A stretch of 64,000 nt of DNA from the NCBI GenBank assembly GCA_028583605.1, contig CM053334.1, positions 21,606,868 through 21,670,867 on the forward strand, given 5' to 3'. How positions within the stretch are numbered: the first letter of the stretch is position 1; each line of letters begins with the position of its first letter. Of the stretch, positions 34,501-46,500 are shown piece after piece. The notes beneath the pieces are model-generated. The model made no database searches, was not told the origin of the DNA, and worked only from the letters and a program-made list of their open reading frames with translations. This DNA comes from Dastarcus helophoroides. Its lineage: Eukaryota; Arthropoda; Insecta; Coleoptera; Bothrideridae. The position numbers were made by a program, and so were the translations under genes.

Positions 34501-37500
34501 AGGAATTTAATTTGAAATCTTGGGAGTGGGGAGAAGTAGTTTTATTATGATATGAGTAGATAAAAAAAGCATAAATTTTGAAAACTTCGATTGGGGACAA
34601 GTACCGGCATTAAGACACGAGTGGGCTAAAACTGAAATAAGTTTGAAATTTTTAAGTGAAGAGAAATTATGACTTGAGTAGAAAAAGGGAAAAAAAGTGC
34701 GAAATTTCAGAGTGGGAAAGAGTAGGGCAAAGTGTTTTAAAAATTAGGAATGTGTTCAACTTGTTAAAAGTGCAAAAAAGCAGAAAAACGTTTCATGCAA
34801 TTTTTTAATTTGAAATCTAATTGTCTTCCGCCGTAAGCAAATTTTTGAAATTTCCATTACTCCTCTAGTTTGAGTTTGGTTAACCAAGCGCAATTATTAA
34901 CGCCTTCATAACTTAAAAAGGGTGTTTTGTTGTGTCCATGTCTCTTCAAAATTGTGATAGTGCTCTAGTGCTTCCTAACAGCTTTCCATGTCGACCTTGT
35001 GACAGTCAAAAGTTAATTTGGACCTTCCACCAGGTAATTCTACCGAATCATCGGAATTGTCCTTTCCAATGATGGCAAAAGCCAGAATCTTTAGCAGCCT
35101 CCCAGATCTAACCCTCGATTCCAAATTTGAGGCCTCCAAATCATCACTGCTAGTCAAGAAGCGGAAAAAGACCCAATCCAGATCGAAGAAATGGACCAAA
35201 AGATTATCCAAAGAAGAATCGAAGATTCTGGACAATTTGGACCAGTTGTACCAAAACATTGACCCGAATACCCCCGACGATGAACTGACCGAAGAACAGC
35301 GCGTCATTAGAAAGTTAAAAACTTCATACCAAGACGAAAGTTTACGCTACAAACCAGTGGCACCAAGACCGAAAGACAGTCTAGCCATCAGTAAACCCCT
35401 CTTGAGTTCAGTTTACGACAACCCTCAGCTGGAGCAAATCGCCAATGACCCCAAATTTAAAACAGTGGAAGGATCACGTTTTTCCAACTGGGATACAGCG
35501 AGGTATTCCGATTGGAGCATGCGCGAGGTAGACCACGATGATTTCATCAAAGGCCACCACCAAGTCCAGAAAAGTCAAAGTATGCCCGCTATCGACAACC
35601 TCGACTCAAGCTGTGACCAGCGATCGAAATCCTTGGACCAAAAAGCCTTAGGCGCTACTACCCCATTGAAACGCTTCGATGGGTTCGAAAATTTGGCCGC
35701 CGGAAGCCAACCAAAGAAAAAAATTTCCGTGGCGGAATCCCAAAACAGTGACGTACTCCTGCGGAAGAAAAGAGTATCATTCGATGAACGTCGGAATTCT
35801 TACATTGGGAAAGACGGCAATATTGTGTATGGGTACCAACCGAGGGAAAAAAGCATCATCACGTTTGACTACCTTGGATGAAATATGCAACAGCATCCCA
35901 CCGAATACGCCCGAGAGCCAGTTGACGAACGAGCAGAAGTTCGCAGTTCGACTCAAGAGCGCGCTCGACAAATTAGATCGGCAAACGTCGCTGCGGAAGA
36001 AAGTTCAGAATCCGAAAGAAGAATCTTATCATTAGCTCGCCTCTGCGCGAATCTGTCTACGACAATCCTGAGCTGTTAAAGTATTTGGATGAGGCGAAAA
36101 CTTTGCCTGATATTTCCGAATCCAGCACGCTGGAACGAGCTGAAAATAGTGACACCGCCATACGACGGAGTATCAAAGAGTTGGTTTTCGATTTTTCCGC
36201 TCAGAGACGCTCATCGGGAGATTCCAGTACTTCGCTTGGTCAAGAACCAGTGGAAATTCGCGTTTTAAACAGGGAGCTTCCTCAGCAAACTTTCATTGAT
36301 TTGTCCACCATAGTCGTTGATTACGACGATGATGATTTCGAGTATATAAAATACGAGGAGGCGGTTTGGAGGAGGTACAGTTTACCTGACTTTGGTCGCC
36401 TCTACAGCCCCAGAAGTGGTGAACCGAGCAGAAATAAGTACTCAAGCTTGGAGAGCTTGTACCCGTTTTATCCGATCGATCAGGAATTTTGCCTTAGTGG
36501 TAAAAGTTTGAGCCCCACAGCTGGGAGTCCTAATGAAAGAGCCACTTACATAGTTAGAAAGCGCCAAAGCTTCCAACTTGGAGACTGCCGAGGACGAAAC
36601 ATCGAAGACTGAAAGTGTGGAACGCTCTAAAAATTTAAAGGAAGAGACGCCCGGAGTTGAAGGGGCCTTCACAGGATCTAAAATTCACATGAGGACGATT
36701 ACTGATCACGCACAAGTAAACCAAGAAATTCAAGTGAAGACCACTGAAGGTGGAAAGCTACATCCCCAGTTGTCTGGGATACTGGATTCTCAGTTGTCTG
36801 GAATAGTAGATTCCCAGTCGTCTAGAATAAAGGGCGATTCAGTCACATCTAAAGATCCTCTGGAAATTCAAATAGAGACCACTGATTGTAAAAAGACACA
36901 TTCCCAATTGCTCGAAGGAGTAAGGCCTCCAATCCGATCAGAAGAAATCTCAGAAATCGAAATGGAGGCCTGTGAGGACAAAAGGACAGATTTCCAATCA
37001 TCTGAACTGAAGGAGGCTTCAACAACATCTAGAGCAGTACCAGAAATCCAAATGGGGATCATCGAGGATCAAGAAAATAAATTCCCAATCGCCTGGAACC
37101 ACTGAGGCCAGCAAGGTACATTCCCAGTCGCGCGGAGTAGTGGGTGTTTCAAACCGATCTAAAGAAGACGGAGAAATTCCAATAAAGACCACTAGAAGTG
37201 GATCCCAATTGCCTCAAGTAGTAGGATCCCCAGTTCGATTAAAAGAAACCCCAGATGTCGAAATTCAAGACAATGAAGACAGAAAAACAGATTTCCGATC
37301 GCCTGGACTGAAGAGTGCTCCAACACAATCAGAAGTGGGGGCTACTGAAGTCGGAAAACGAATTCCCAATCATCCTGGAAGTAAAGTGGGATTCAACGAT
37401 ATCTAAAGAAAGGTCGAAAATTCAAATGGAGTCCCATTTCGTCGAGGAGGAGATCGCAAAATTGGAGGAAACCACAAAATCAGATAACTTCGAGAAACTG

Positions 37501-40500
37501 GACGAGATCGCCTACCATATACGACAAATCGACCCTGAAGTGGCTCCTACAAGAACAGTTTGACCTCGAGGTAGTTCCGCAGATGTACCCAGATATACAG
37601 CGCCGAAAAGTTCGGCCTCGAAATAGTACCAAAGGAGAAAAATTTGCCACAACAATCTTCCGACCTTTTGAATTATCAATTTGCGGACGCACCAAATGCT
37701 CCCGAAATGTCCAAACACTTTCCCGAAGGCGTTGAAATTCGACCAGTTTCGCTTGATGATTTGGTGATTGAGGAAATTGATTCTTCCGAAGCCACCAAGT
37801 AGGTACTAAAGAATTTCCACCTTCTAAGCAAATAACGTCCCCCATATTTCCAGACTTGATCCCCGAGAATGTTTTCCCCCCTTTAATTGAAGAAAATCGC
37901 ACCGAGGTTCACCCTGATTTAAAATCATTGAACCTTCAAAATGATGTTCCAAGCAACTTAACGCGCCATCAAGAGTTTGGGGCTACAAGTTCAAAGGTAA
38001 ACAAGGGACCAATTGGTGGATTCATCTATGGCAGTCCTGAAATCTGCCGTCGAGGTTCTTCCGCCCGGAAAAAGCGAAATAGTCACGATGAGTACATCCA
38101 AAAATACCTCGATGGCCTAAATCGCGATCCTGAGTACAAAACGGCCCCCGGCTTGACTTCTATCTATAAGCAGGTGGTGCAAGAATTTAAAACGAAATTC
38201 AGGAACGATGAGGATGAGTCATCCAGTTCTGATGAATCCTCCGATGAAGAAGACGCGTCTGACTTCATGGACAGTTTCTTCAACGTTAAACCCAAGACTT
38301 CTGAATCTGGTGGATCCATAGGAGCACCTTTAGTAATACCAGAGGGAACGCCAAAATTTATGCAAGGATTCCAAACCAAATGTGATGATAAGGACTATGA
38401 CTCGTACAATTTGGTTAAGGGTGCAGCGTCTGCTTTCATGGATAGTCCCTTTCACATTAAACCCAAGACTTCTGAAGCTAATGGCTCCATAGGAACACCT
38501 TCAGTTATACACGAGGGACTGTCAAACGTTCCAAAGGGTGTGCAAACCTTAGAAACATCTTTAGTATCACATCAGGAAGTGCCGACAGAATCCTCAAAAG
38601 ATATGCAATCCATAGATTCAGACGAAACTTTTGGACAAATGAATGATCAAGAGGCTCAATTTCACAACTCGCCACTAGATCACAGACTTATTAATAGTAA
38701 ACCCAAACCTTTAAAACGAACGAAACTGCCAGTGAAAGTCTCAACAGAGTCGTCCAATTTCCAAAGTTTATGTCGAGACTTTATAAAAAAGGAGAAGGAG
38801 CATAATTCTAAATTGACGCCCACTCATTCGAACCCCACTAAAGAAAAAATTGCTTCCAGAATTCCACAATCTAATATATCCATTGAAGATTTACGATTTC
38901 TGGAACAAATGAAGGAAAAATATATTACGCAAGCAGGAAATCCCAAAGTACCAATCGGGGTCAAAAAGGGATTGACATCAGATGACAAACTCCAAATCTA
39001 TGACTCTAAAATAAAAGACTTTGATTCACTAGAAGAAATGAAGAGACAACATAAGTCGCAAAGGGAAAAGTCCAAAATCCTAATGGGAACCGAAGAAAGC
39101 CTGCCATCAGACAAGAAAATCCATTTTCACGACTTTAAGATGATAGAGTTGCATTCACCTGAAGAAATTAAGGGAAAATATATTTTGCAAGCGGAAATGC
39201 ATCAAAGGCCAATTGGAACCAAAGACAGATTATCATCAGATGAGACTATCATAGATTCTAAGACCAAAGACTTACGCCTGCTGGAAGATGTTAGGGAAAA
39301 TTGTAAATCGGAATCACAAGCGGGTGTAGCCAAACCCAAAAGCTGCTTTCCACCAAGCTCTGATAAGTCTAAGATGGAAGATGCAAGACTTTTGTCTGAA
39401 ATGAAGGAAACATTTACTTTCCCAGAAGCTGGGGGTTGCTATGTTGAATCAATCAATCCCCATGTTGTGGATCAGTATCCGGATCAGCTGAGCTCTTACA
39501 GACTAGTTCCTGATCTGGAGGGTTCCCCAAACATGCACCAAGAAGACGAACGTGAAAACCAAAAAATGATTTCCAAAGAGTTTGTGTCAAAATGCCAAAA
39601 TGCGGAATGCACTGAAATGGATTTACTCACAAATGATCTGAAGTCCTCAAAGAAAAAAGTTGTAATTGTAACTACGCAAAGCGGAGAAGACGTTCAAAAA
39701 TCGGGACCAACTTTAGAAATCAATGCCCACACTCAAGAAGTCAATGACCATACTCAAGAAGTCAATGACCATACTCAAGAAGTCAAGGCCCACACTCAAG
39801 AAATCAATGCCCACAGTCAAGAAATCAATGCCCATGCTCAAAAAATCTATGCCCACACTCGAGAAATCAATGCAAAAAAAGATGGGCCCCAAGATGTAAA
39901 TGCTAAATATTTGAAAGATTCCAAACAGCGGAGAATCGGGGGTTCTTTGAGAGAATTTTCAGCAGCACGCCAAAAACAAAGCGTTGTGACCTCAGAGCAG
40001 TCCAAAAGGCAGCTAATTCGGGATTATTGGAAAGAAATTTCTGGAATGTCTCAAAAGCAAAGAACCGAAGCTACAACCTCAGTAGAACCCAAAGGGCGCA
40101 AAACAAGAAATTCGTGGAGCGGAAATTTAAGCGAACTGAAGCGAAACAAGTGGAAAACCGCTGCATGAAAATACAGCGGAGTTTAAACTTCGCAAAAATG
40201 AGGATTCATGTTGCGAAAATTTAGAAAAATCTAAGGAATCCACCTCCGAAGAACTGACCACCGGAAATGTTGAAGATTCCAAGCAGCAAACTTCAGCTTC
40301 AAGACGTGCGCGTTTAGAGGAACCCAAACTCCGAAGAACTAGAGATTCATGGTATGAAAATTCGGGGCGATGGAAAGATAGAGCTAGATATCCATGGGGA
40401 GGAAGCTTTGGAGCTGCGGACAAAAATTCGAGTGCGAATCCAGAAAAATCTAAACTAGGGAGATCTAGAAATTCTTGGGGCGGAAATTTTGGAGCTTTAA

Positions 40501-43500
40501 AAAATCCACGTGATGCGAATCCAGAAAAATCTAAACTAGGGAGAAATAAACAAGGAGAGAATTCTGAAAGACTCGAAGGACCCAAAGTAGGTAAAACTAT
40601 GGATGCAAGTTCAGGGAAGTTTAATGAGCATAGAAGTGATGATTCACGGAGTGTCGTCCTGGGAGATTCTAAGCAGAAAAGTGTAGGTTCGTGGTTTGAA
40701 TATTTAGAACTCCGGAAAAGCAGAGGTTTATGGGACGAAAATTCTAGTCGTTTCAAAGAGCGTAAAAGCAGGAATTCGTGGGGTGGACATTTAAGAACTG
40801 AAGATGCGAAACTAGAAGACTCTAAACTTCGAAAAAATAGGAATTCTTGGAGCGAAAATTATGAACGGTCCAAAGTGGAAAATTCAGGAGAATTCAAAGA
40901 ACGAAAAGAAGATTCACTGGGAGGTTCAAGGCTAAGTTCGTGGTATAAAAGTTTAGAAGATCCAAAACCATGGGAAAATAAAAATTTACGAAACGAAAAC
41001 TCCATACGATCCAAAGAGCATAGGACCAAAGAACCATGGACGTTGAAAGCTTCGAAACAAAAAACTGGAAATTCATTGCCTGCGAATGGTGAAGAGACTA
41101 AACGCGTTGAAAACGTGAGACATTCCAAAAAGCAAACTAATGGAGATTCAAAGCAAAAAACTGGCGATTCATGCTGTGAACTTTTGGAGCTTTCAAGAAC
41201 TGCAGGAAGGGAGGAAAATTCGGAAGGTTCCAAAGAACACCAAACCGGAGATTCATGGAGCAGAAATTTGGATGATTCCATACAAAGAATTGAAGGCTCT
41301 TGGGATGATTCCAAAAAACACCAAACCGGGGATTCGTGGGGCAGATATTTGGACGATTCCATGCAAAGAACTGAACGCTCTTGGGATGGTTCCAAAGAAC
41401 ACCAAACGAGGGACTCGTGGGGCAGAGGTTTGGATGATTCCACGCAAAGCTTTGGGGATGAAAAATTAGAGCATCGAAAGCAGACAACTAGGGATTCAAA
41501 TTTGGAAGAGTTAAAAGAGCAGATAATTGATTTATGTGGTGGAAAGGAAGCTAAGCAGAAAAATGCAGATGGACTTTTTATAACTGGTAGTTCATTGGAT
41601 GAAAATTCGGAAGAGTCCAAAGGGCATAAAACTGGAGAATTATGGAACAAGTCACCAGGGATCAAAACGCAGAAAGCGGCAGATTCATTGGACGAAAATA
41701 TAAAAAAACAGAAAAGTGAAAAGTTTGAAATTTTGGAGCCCCAAAGGCAGAAAAATAAAGATGTAGAGTTGGGGAGCACCAAACGAGTCGAACGAAGCGA
41801 AAATTTGGCGCAACTCGAAGAGCTAAAGCCTAATGAATCGCAAGCTTCCAATTTGGAAGAGATTCAACCTCGGAAAACCGATGAATTGGACCCACATGCT
41901 GACGAGTTCAAAGTCGATCGACATTCTAGAGAGTCTAAAGAGCGAAGACTTGAAGATTTATATGATAAATATTTACGAGACTTGGATGCACAACAAGAAA
42001 ATACAAGAGGAAGTTTGGATGATCTCGCAGAGCAAAGAGTTGTCAACTCTTCCTGTGAAATTACCAAAGACCCTAAAGAGCAGAAAATTGGAAATTCAAA
42101 GCCAAAATTTGCAGCGTAAAAGAGATACAAATTTGCAGCGTAAAAGGGATACAAATTTGGAAGACTTCCAAGACCAATCAACCAAAGATCCTCGGGAAGA
42201 TAAACCGAGGCTATCCGAGAAGCCGCAAACTGGAGAATATTTGGAGGAACGTTTACACAACGAAGCTTCAAGAGAAGGCCAAAAAATTCGAGACGCATTT
42301 GGCGAAAATACCAAAGGTCCCAAAGAGCAGAGGATCAGAGATTTGAAGCAGAAAACTGAAACTCCAAGTGATGAGAAGTCGAGAGACGTCCAAGAGCAAT
42401 CAGCCAAAGATTCTTGGGAAGATATTCCAAAGGTATCGAGGAAACCAAATACTAGCGATTTCCGAAGAGAGAAATTCGGAAAAGAACAAATATTTACACC
42501 ATGGAGCTTCGATTGACTCCAAAGGGCACCCATCCGGCGAAAATTCCAAAGATCCCAAAGAGCAGAGAACTGGGAATTTCCGAAGAGAAAATTCGGAAGA
42601 GAAAACTAGAAATTTACGCGACGGAGCTTCGGTAGACTTCAAAGGCCAAAAAACAGGCGACGCATCCGGCGAAAATTCCGAAGATCCCAAAGAACAGAAA
42701 ACTGGAGATTTCCGAAGAGAACATTTGGAAGAGAAAACTAGAAATTTACGCGGACGAAGTTTCGGTAGAGTTCAAAGGACAAAAAACTGATGACCCATTT
42801 GGCGATAACTTCAAAGGTTCCAAAGATCAAAGAACTGGAGATTTAAACGAATATCTGAAGCAAAAAGTTAGAACTCCAAGCGGTGAAAATTTGAGAGACT
42901 TTCAAGGGCAATCAGCCAGAGATTTTTGGGAAGATACTGCGAAAGTTTCCAAGCCGGAAGCTGGATATTTCGAGGATGAGAGAATTTTACATTCACACGA
43001 GGGAATTAGCACAGGCTCTCAAGAGCAAAAAACCAGCGACCCATTTGACGAAAATGCCAAACGTCCCAAAGAGCAAGGAACTGGAGATTCAGTTGAACAG
43101 TTAAAACTGAAAACTAAAGCTTCAAACAAAAATTTAAACGACCCGCGAGAGCAATCAACCAGTTCGGAGGTATCCAAGACTAGATGGTCTTCGGGCGATT
43201 TGGAAGACCAGAGTTCTGGAGATGATGAAGAGATGTCGCTTTCAAAATCGGTCGAATTTTCCGCTAGTGAGGAAGATTTGATAAAGAAGTCGCAACATCG
43301 CCTTTCAAGACCACTGTCACCATTAACGGATGAAGATCTTCGATTTATTAAGGATATGGAAAGGAAGTACAGTCTGGATGATGAGATAGAAATCGAAGAA
43401 GACGCGAGGGTCCTTGGGCAAGACATTGACACCAATTTAAATAAACTCGAAAATGAAGACGATTTGGATTTTATGATTTCCAGAATGTCACCTTCACCAG

Positions 43501-46500
43501 AAGGCGTCGAAGGGATATTTAACGAACAAGATGACGCCGAAGCCAAATTTAGCAAAAAAGAACCCAAAACATCTGACGTTATAAAAGGAGCGTCTGTTTT
43601 GCCCAGAATGTCCCTTGATAGTCTTACAAGTCACGTAAACATTGGGGATTCTAATTCAAAATATGACATCTCCAGAAGTAGTGAGCTAATCATGAAGAAG
43701 CCAAGACGAAGTTTGAATGACTTGGACAATCGGATGACTCGTTCGTTCGCAGGGTCGACCCCATTGGACGCCATGGGTGCCAAATATTTGACCAAAACCA
43801 AATTTCGGAGCGTTTCGAAGCTGAGGGAGTTGTTTAGCGATGGCGACGGTAGTTCGAACGCTTCTGACAGCTGTCACTTAACGAGTGACGCAAAGTCACC
43901 CAAAAATGTATTTAAACCAAAAATAGACCAAATTTCAAGTATGGAACATTCCAATAGCAGTTCGGAAATAGCAGACGTTGGTAATTACATAAATACGACT
44001 TCTAGTTCTAACGTTAAAGTGATCATGAGCGAGGGACAGTTAGCCCAAGGGATTCCCACCGTCTTTGGGGGCGTTGAAAGGTTTTACGAGTCGAGGGCCG
44101 TCGAGGCGGTTAAACCAACGGTGCATTTGAAGGAAGCGAAGCAGAGAGTCTCGACCGTTAGAAAAGTTAACAAATTCTTTGGCAACATCGAGGAAATCCC
44201 TAGTAAGGAATTTTTGACCAGCTCATCATCATACGAATACTTCGAAGAAGCTTGCGGATCCGCAGGCCCAAAGGATTACTATTTCGTCTTAGGCAACAAA
44301 AGTGATAATGATTCAAAGTTGAACTTCTTCGAATTAGACAGCGTATCGACAGATGAGAGTTACCAGGACCTCTTAGGCCCTTCGTCCTCCAATGAAAATA
44401 AATTCGAAAACGCCAAACCCATCCCATTCAAAATTTACCATTACGGCGAAGATAGCGACGAAAGTTTCGATTGGGAAACCTCCAAAGAGAAAAGAAAAGG
44501 TAAAGGGAAGGTTACAAAACTAAAGCAAAAATTCGAAAGACTAGAAGCTTCCAAAAGATCAGAACCAATCGCTTCGACCAGTAGAGATAAAAAGAAAATC
44601 ACCTTCAGGGATAGTTCCTCGTTCGCTTCCGGTGGTGAACTCTCGACGAATTCTCGAACGTCAACAAAACACTTCAGCGTGTTAGATCCGGAAGTGGTCA
44701 TACCGAAAATTGAGATTCATCCGTTACAACACCGGGAAATTGAAATCGTATGCAAGGACTTCACCGAGAGCAACACGGCTATAGTTCAGAAATTGAACGA
44801 GGAGGGCAACTCGCATTCCGAAAGAAGCGGGAACGATTCGAAACGTTGTACAAATATAGAGCAGTTTCAGGGCACTTAGTAGGAGTTATTTTATATCTTG
44901 TGATGTATAAGTCGACGTATTGCATTGTATATAATAAATTTTACTCTAGTTTACGTCTTCCTTTTATTTTGCATAACCCTTCAGATTGGATCGTGACAGG
45001 ATGTGATTATTGCCAGGTTCCATAACTCCAAAAATTTTGTCACCAATGCTGGGGCGTAGTCGGTTTTTTTTTGACGTTTATCGAATGCAAACTGTTCGTT
45101 TTACTCCTTAACAGTCCCCGACTTATTCCAGCTGCCAACGAGGCTGTAGCTCTGAGGCCGGCGAGTTTAAGTGAGGATCTGGTTGCTTCTAGGCGGCAAA
45201 AGGCTGTGCTGAGCAGGCAAAATAGTCGTCAGTCTGTTAAATCTCTCATCGAGAGTATTGAAAATGCCGCCAAACCCATCACCAAATGCGGTAAGTTGAA
45301 TATTTCTGCATGTTCAAGAGTTTTTGGTGAGATCGATTTAAAGAATAATTCGAGAGTTCATCGTTTCTTCATCGAGCTTAAAGATCGAAGCTGAGAATTG
45401 AAATATTGCAGAAGTATAAGTAGTATCAAGAAAATGTAATCCTAACTAAAACCGACGTGGTATGAAGGTTTCCCAATGTGGTGAGGAGTTTAATTTGTTC
45501 AATTTCTTGAACTTGGTCAAGTCTATTTAATTAGTTGATCAAGTAGCTATTCGGTCATATTGAAGCAAATTATATCGTGGTCACGTGATATTTTGTTCCA
45601 GCAAATTTCGTTAATTCTTTCTACTTTAAAGTTGTTCTAGTTTAAGATTATTTGGTTTAACTTTGCGGTCTTCCCTAATTAGAGGAGATTGTAGCGAATG
45701 CTATAGAAACGAATTATGGTTTTCTTTCAAGCTCTCACCGCTGTATCAAGAAGCAGTTCTGGATCGTCCATCAATTCAATGGCTTCTGACATCCGAAGCC
45801 CTTCGAGTCCATCAACGCTAGTTCCAGCCTCACTAACCTCCGGCTCGCCCATCAAGAGCCCTACGGATTGGAGCGAGACGGGAGTAAAAACGCCCCTTAA
45901 GGAGCAACAGCCCAACAAGCTGAACAGAGATTGGAGCAAAAGCCTCATCTCCGATTCCTTATCGAAGAACGAAATAGTGAAACCCAAAAACGAGGAGAAC
46001 TTCAGGGAGTCCATTCTCCAGAAAAGCATCGACTTCTCACGAAGGAACAGCTACTCTGACCTAAGTAAGTTGCAAACGAAATTAATCATCTTTGGAATCA
46101 GCCAGAGAAGTGGCTGTGATGCGACACATTTTATTGAATCTTTTCCCATTTCGATTTGATTTCTAAAATATTTGATTCAGAAAAGGTGACTTAAACTGTG
46201 AAAAAAAAATGAATGGCTGTTATCTGTTAGGTGAAAGGAAGGATCCCTTGAACTGTTTGGTGAAGAATGGTGGTTCCAAACGCAACGCACTCTTGAAGTG
46301 GTGCCAGAACAAAACGGTAGGTTACAGGAACATCGACATTACGAATTTCAGCAGCTCTTGGAACGATGGGTTGGCTTTGTGCGCCCTTTTGCACACCTAT
46401 TTACCCGATCGGATACCCTACGACAGTTTGTCGCCCCAGGAGAAGAAGAGGAACTTTTCCTTAGCGTTCGCAGCGGCCGAAAGCGTGGGGATACCAACTA

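Noticed and set aside
35800..35880. A hidden short intron to explain the first frame break in the giant exon
   Set aside because: Candidate GT-AG pairs of suitable length would remove the protein-like [18 protein letters not shown] stretch or leave the frame unchanged. One extra A in the A6 run is simpler.
40859..41851. 330-codon frame antisense to the giant exon
   Set aside because: It mirrors the repeat-rich coding strand (GAA/TTC, TCC/GGA codons). The sense frame has longer continuity, matching repeats in frame, and splice and stop signals.
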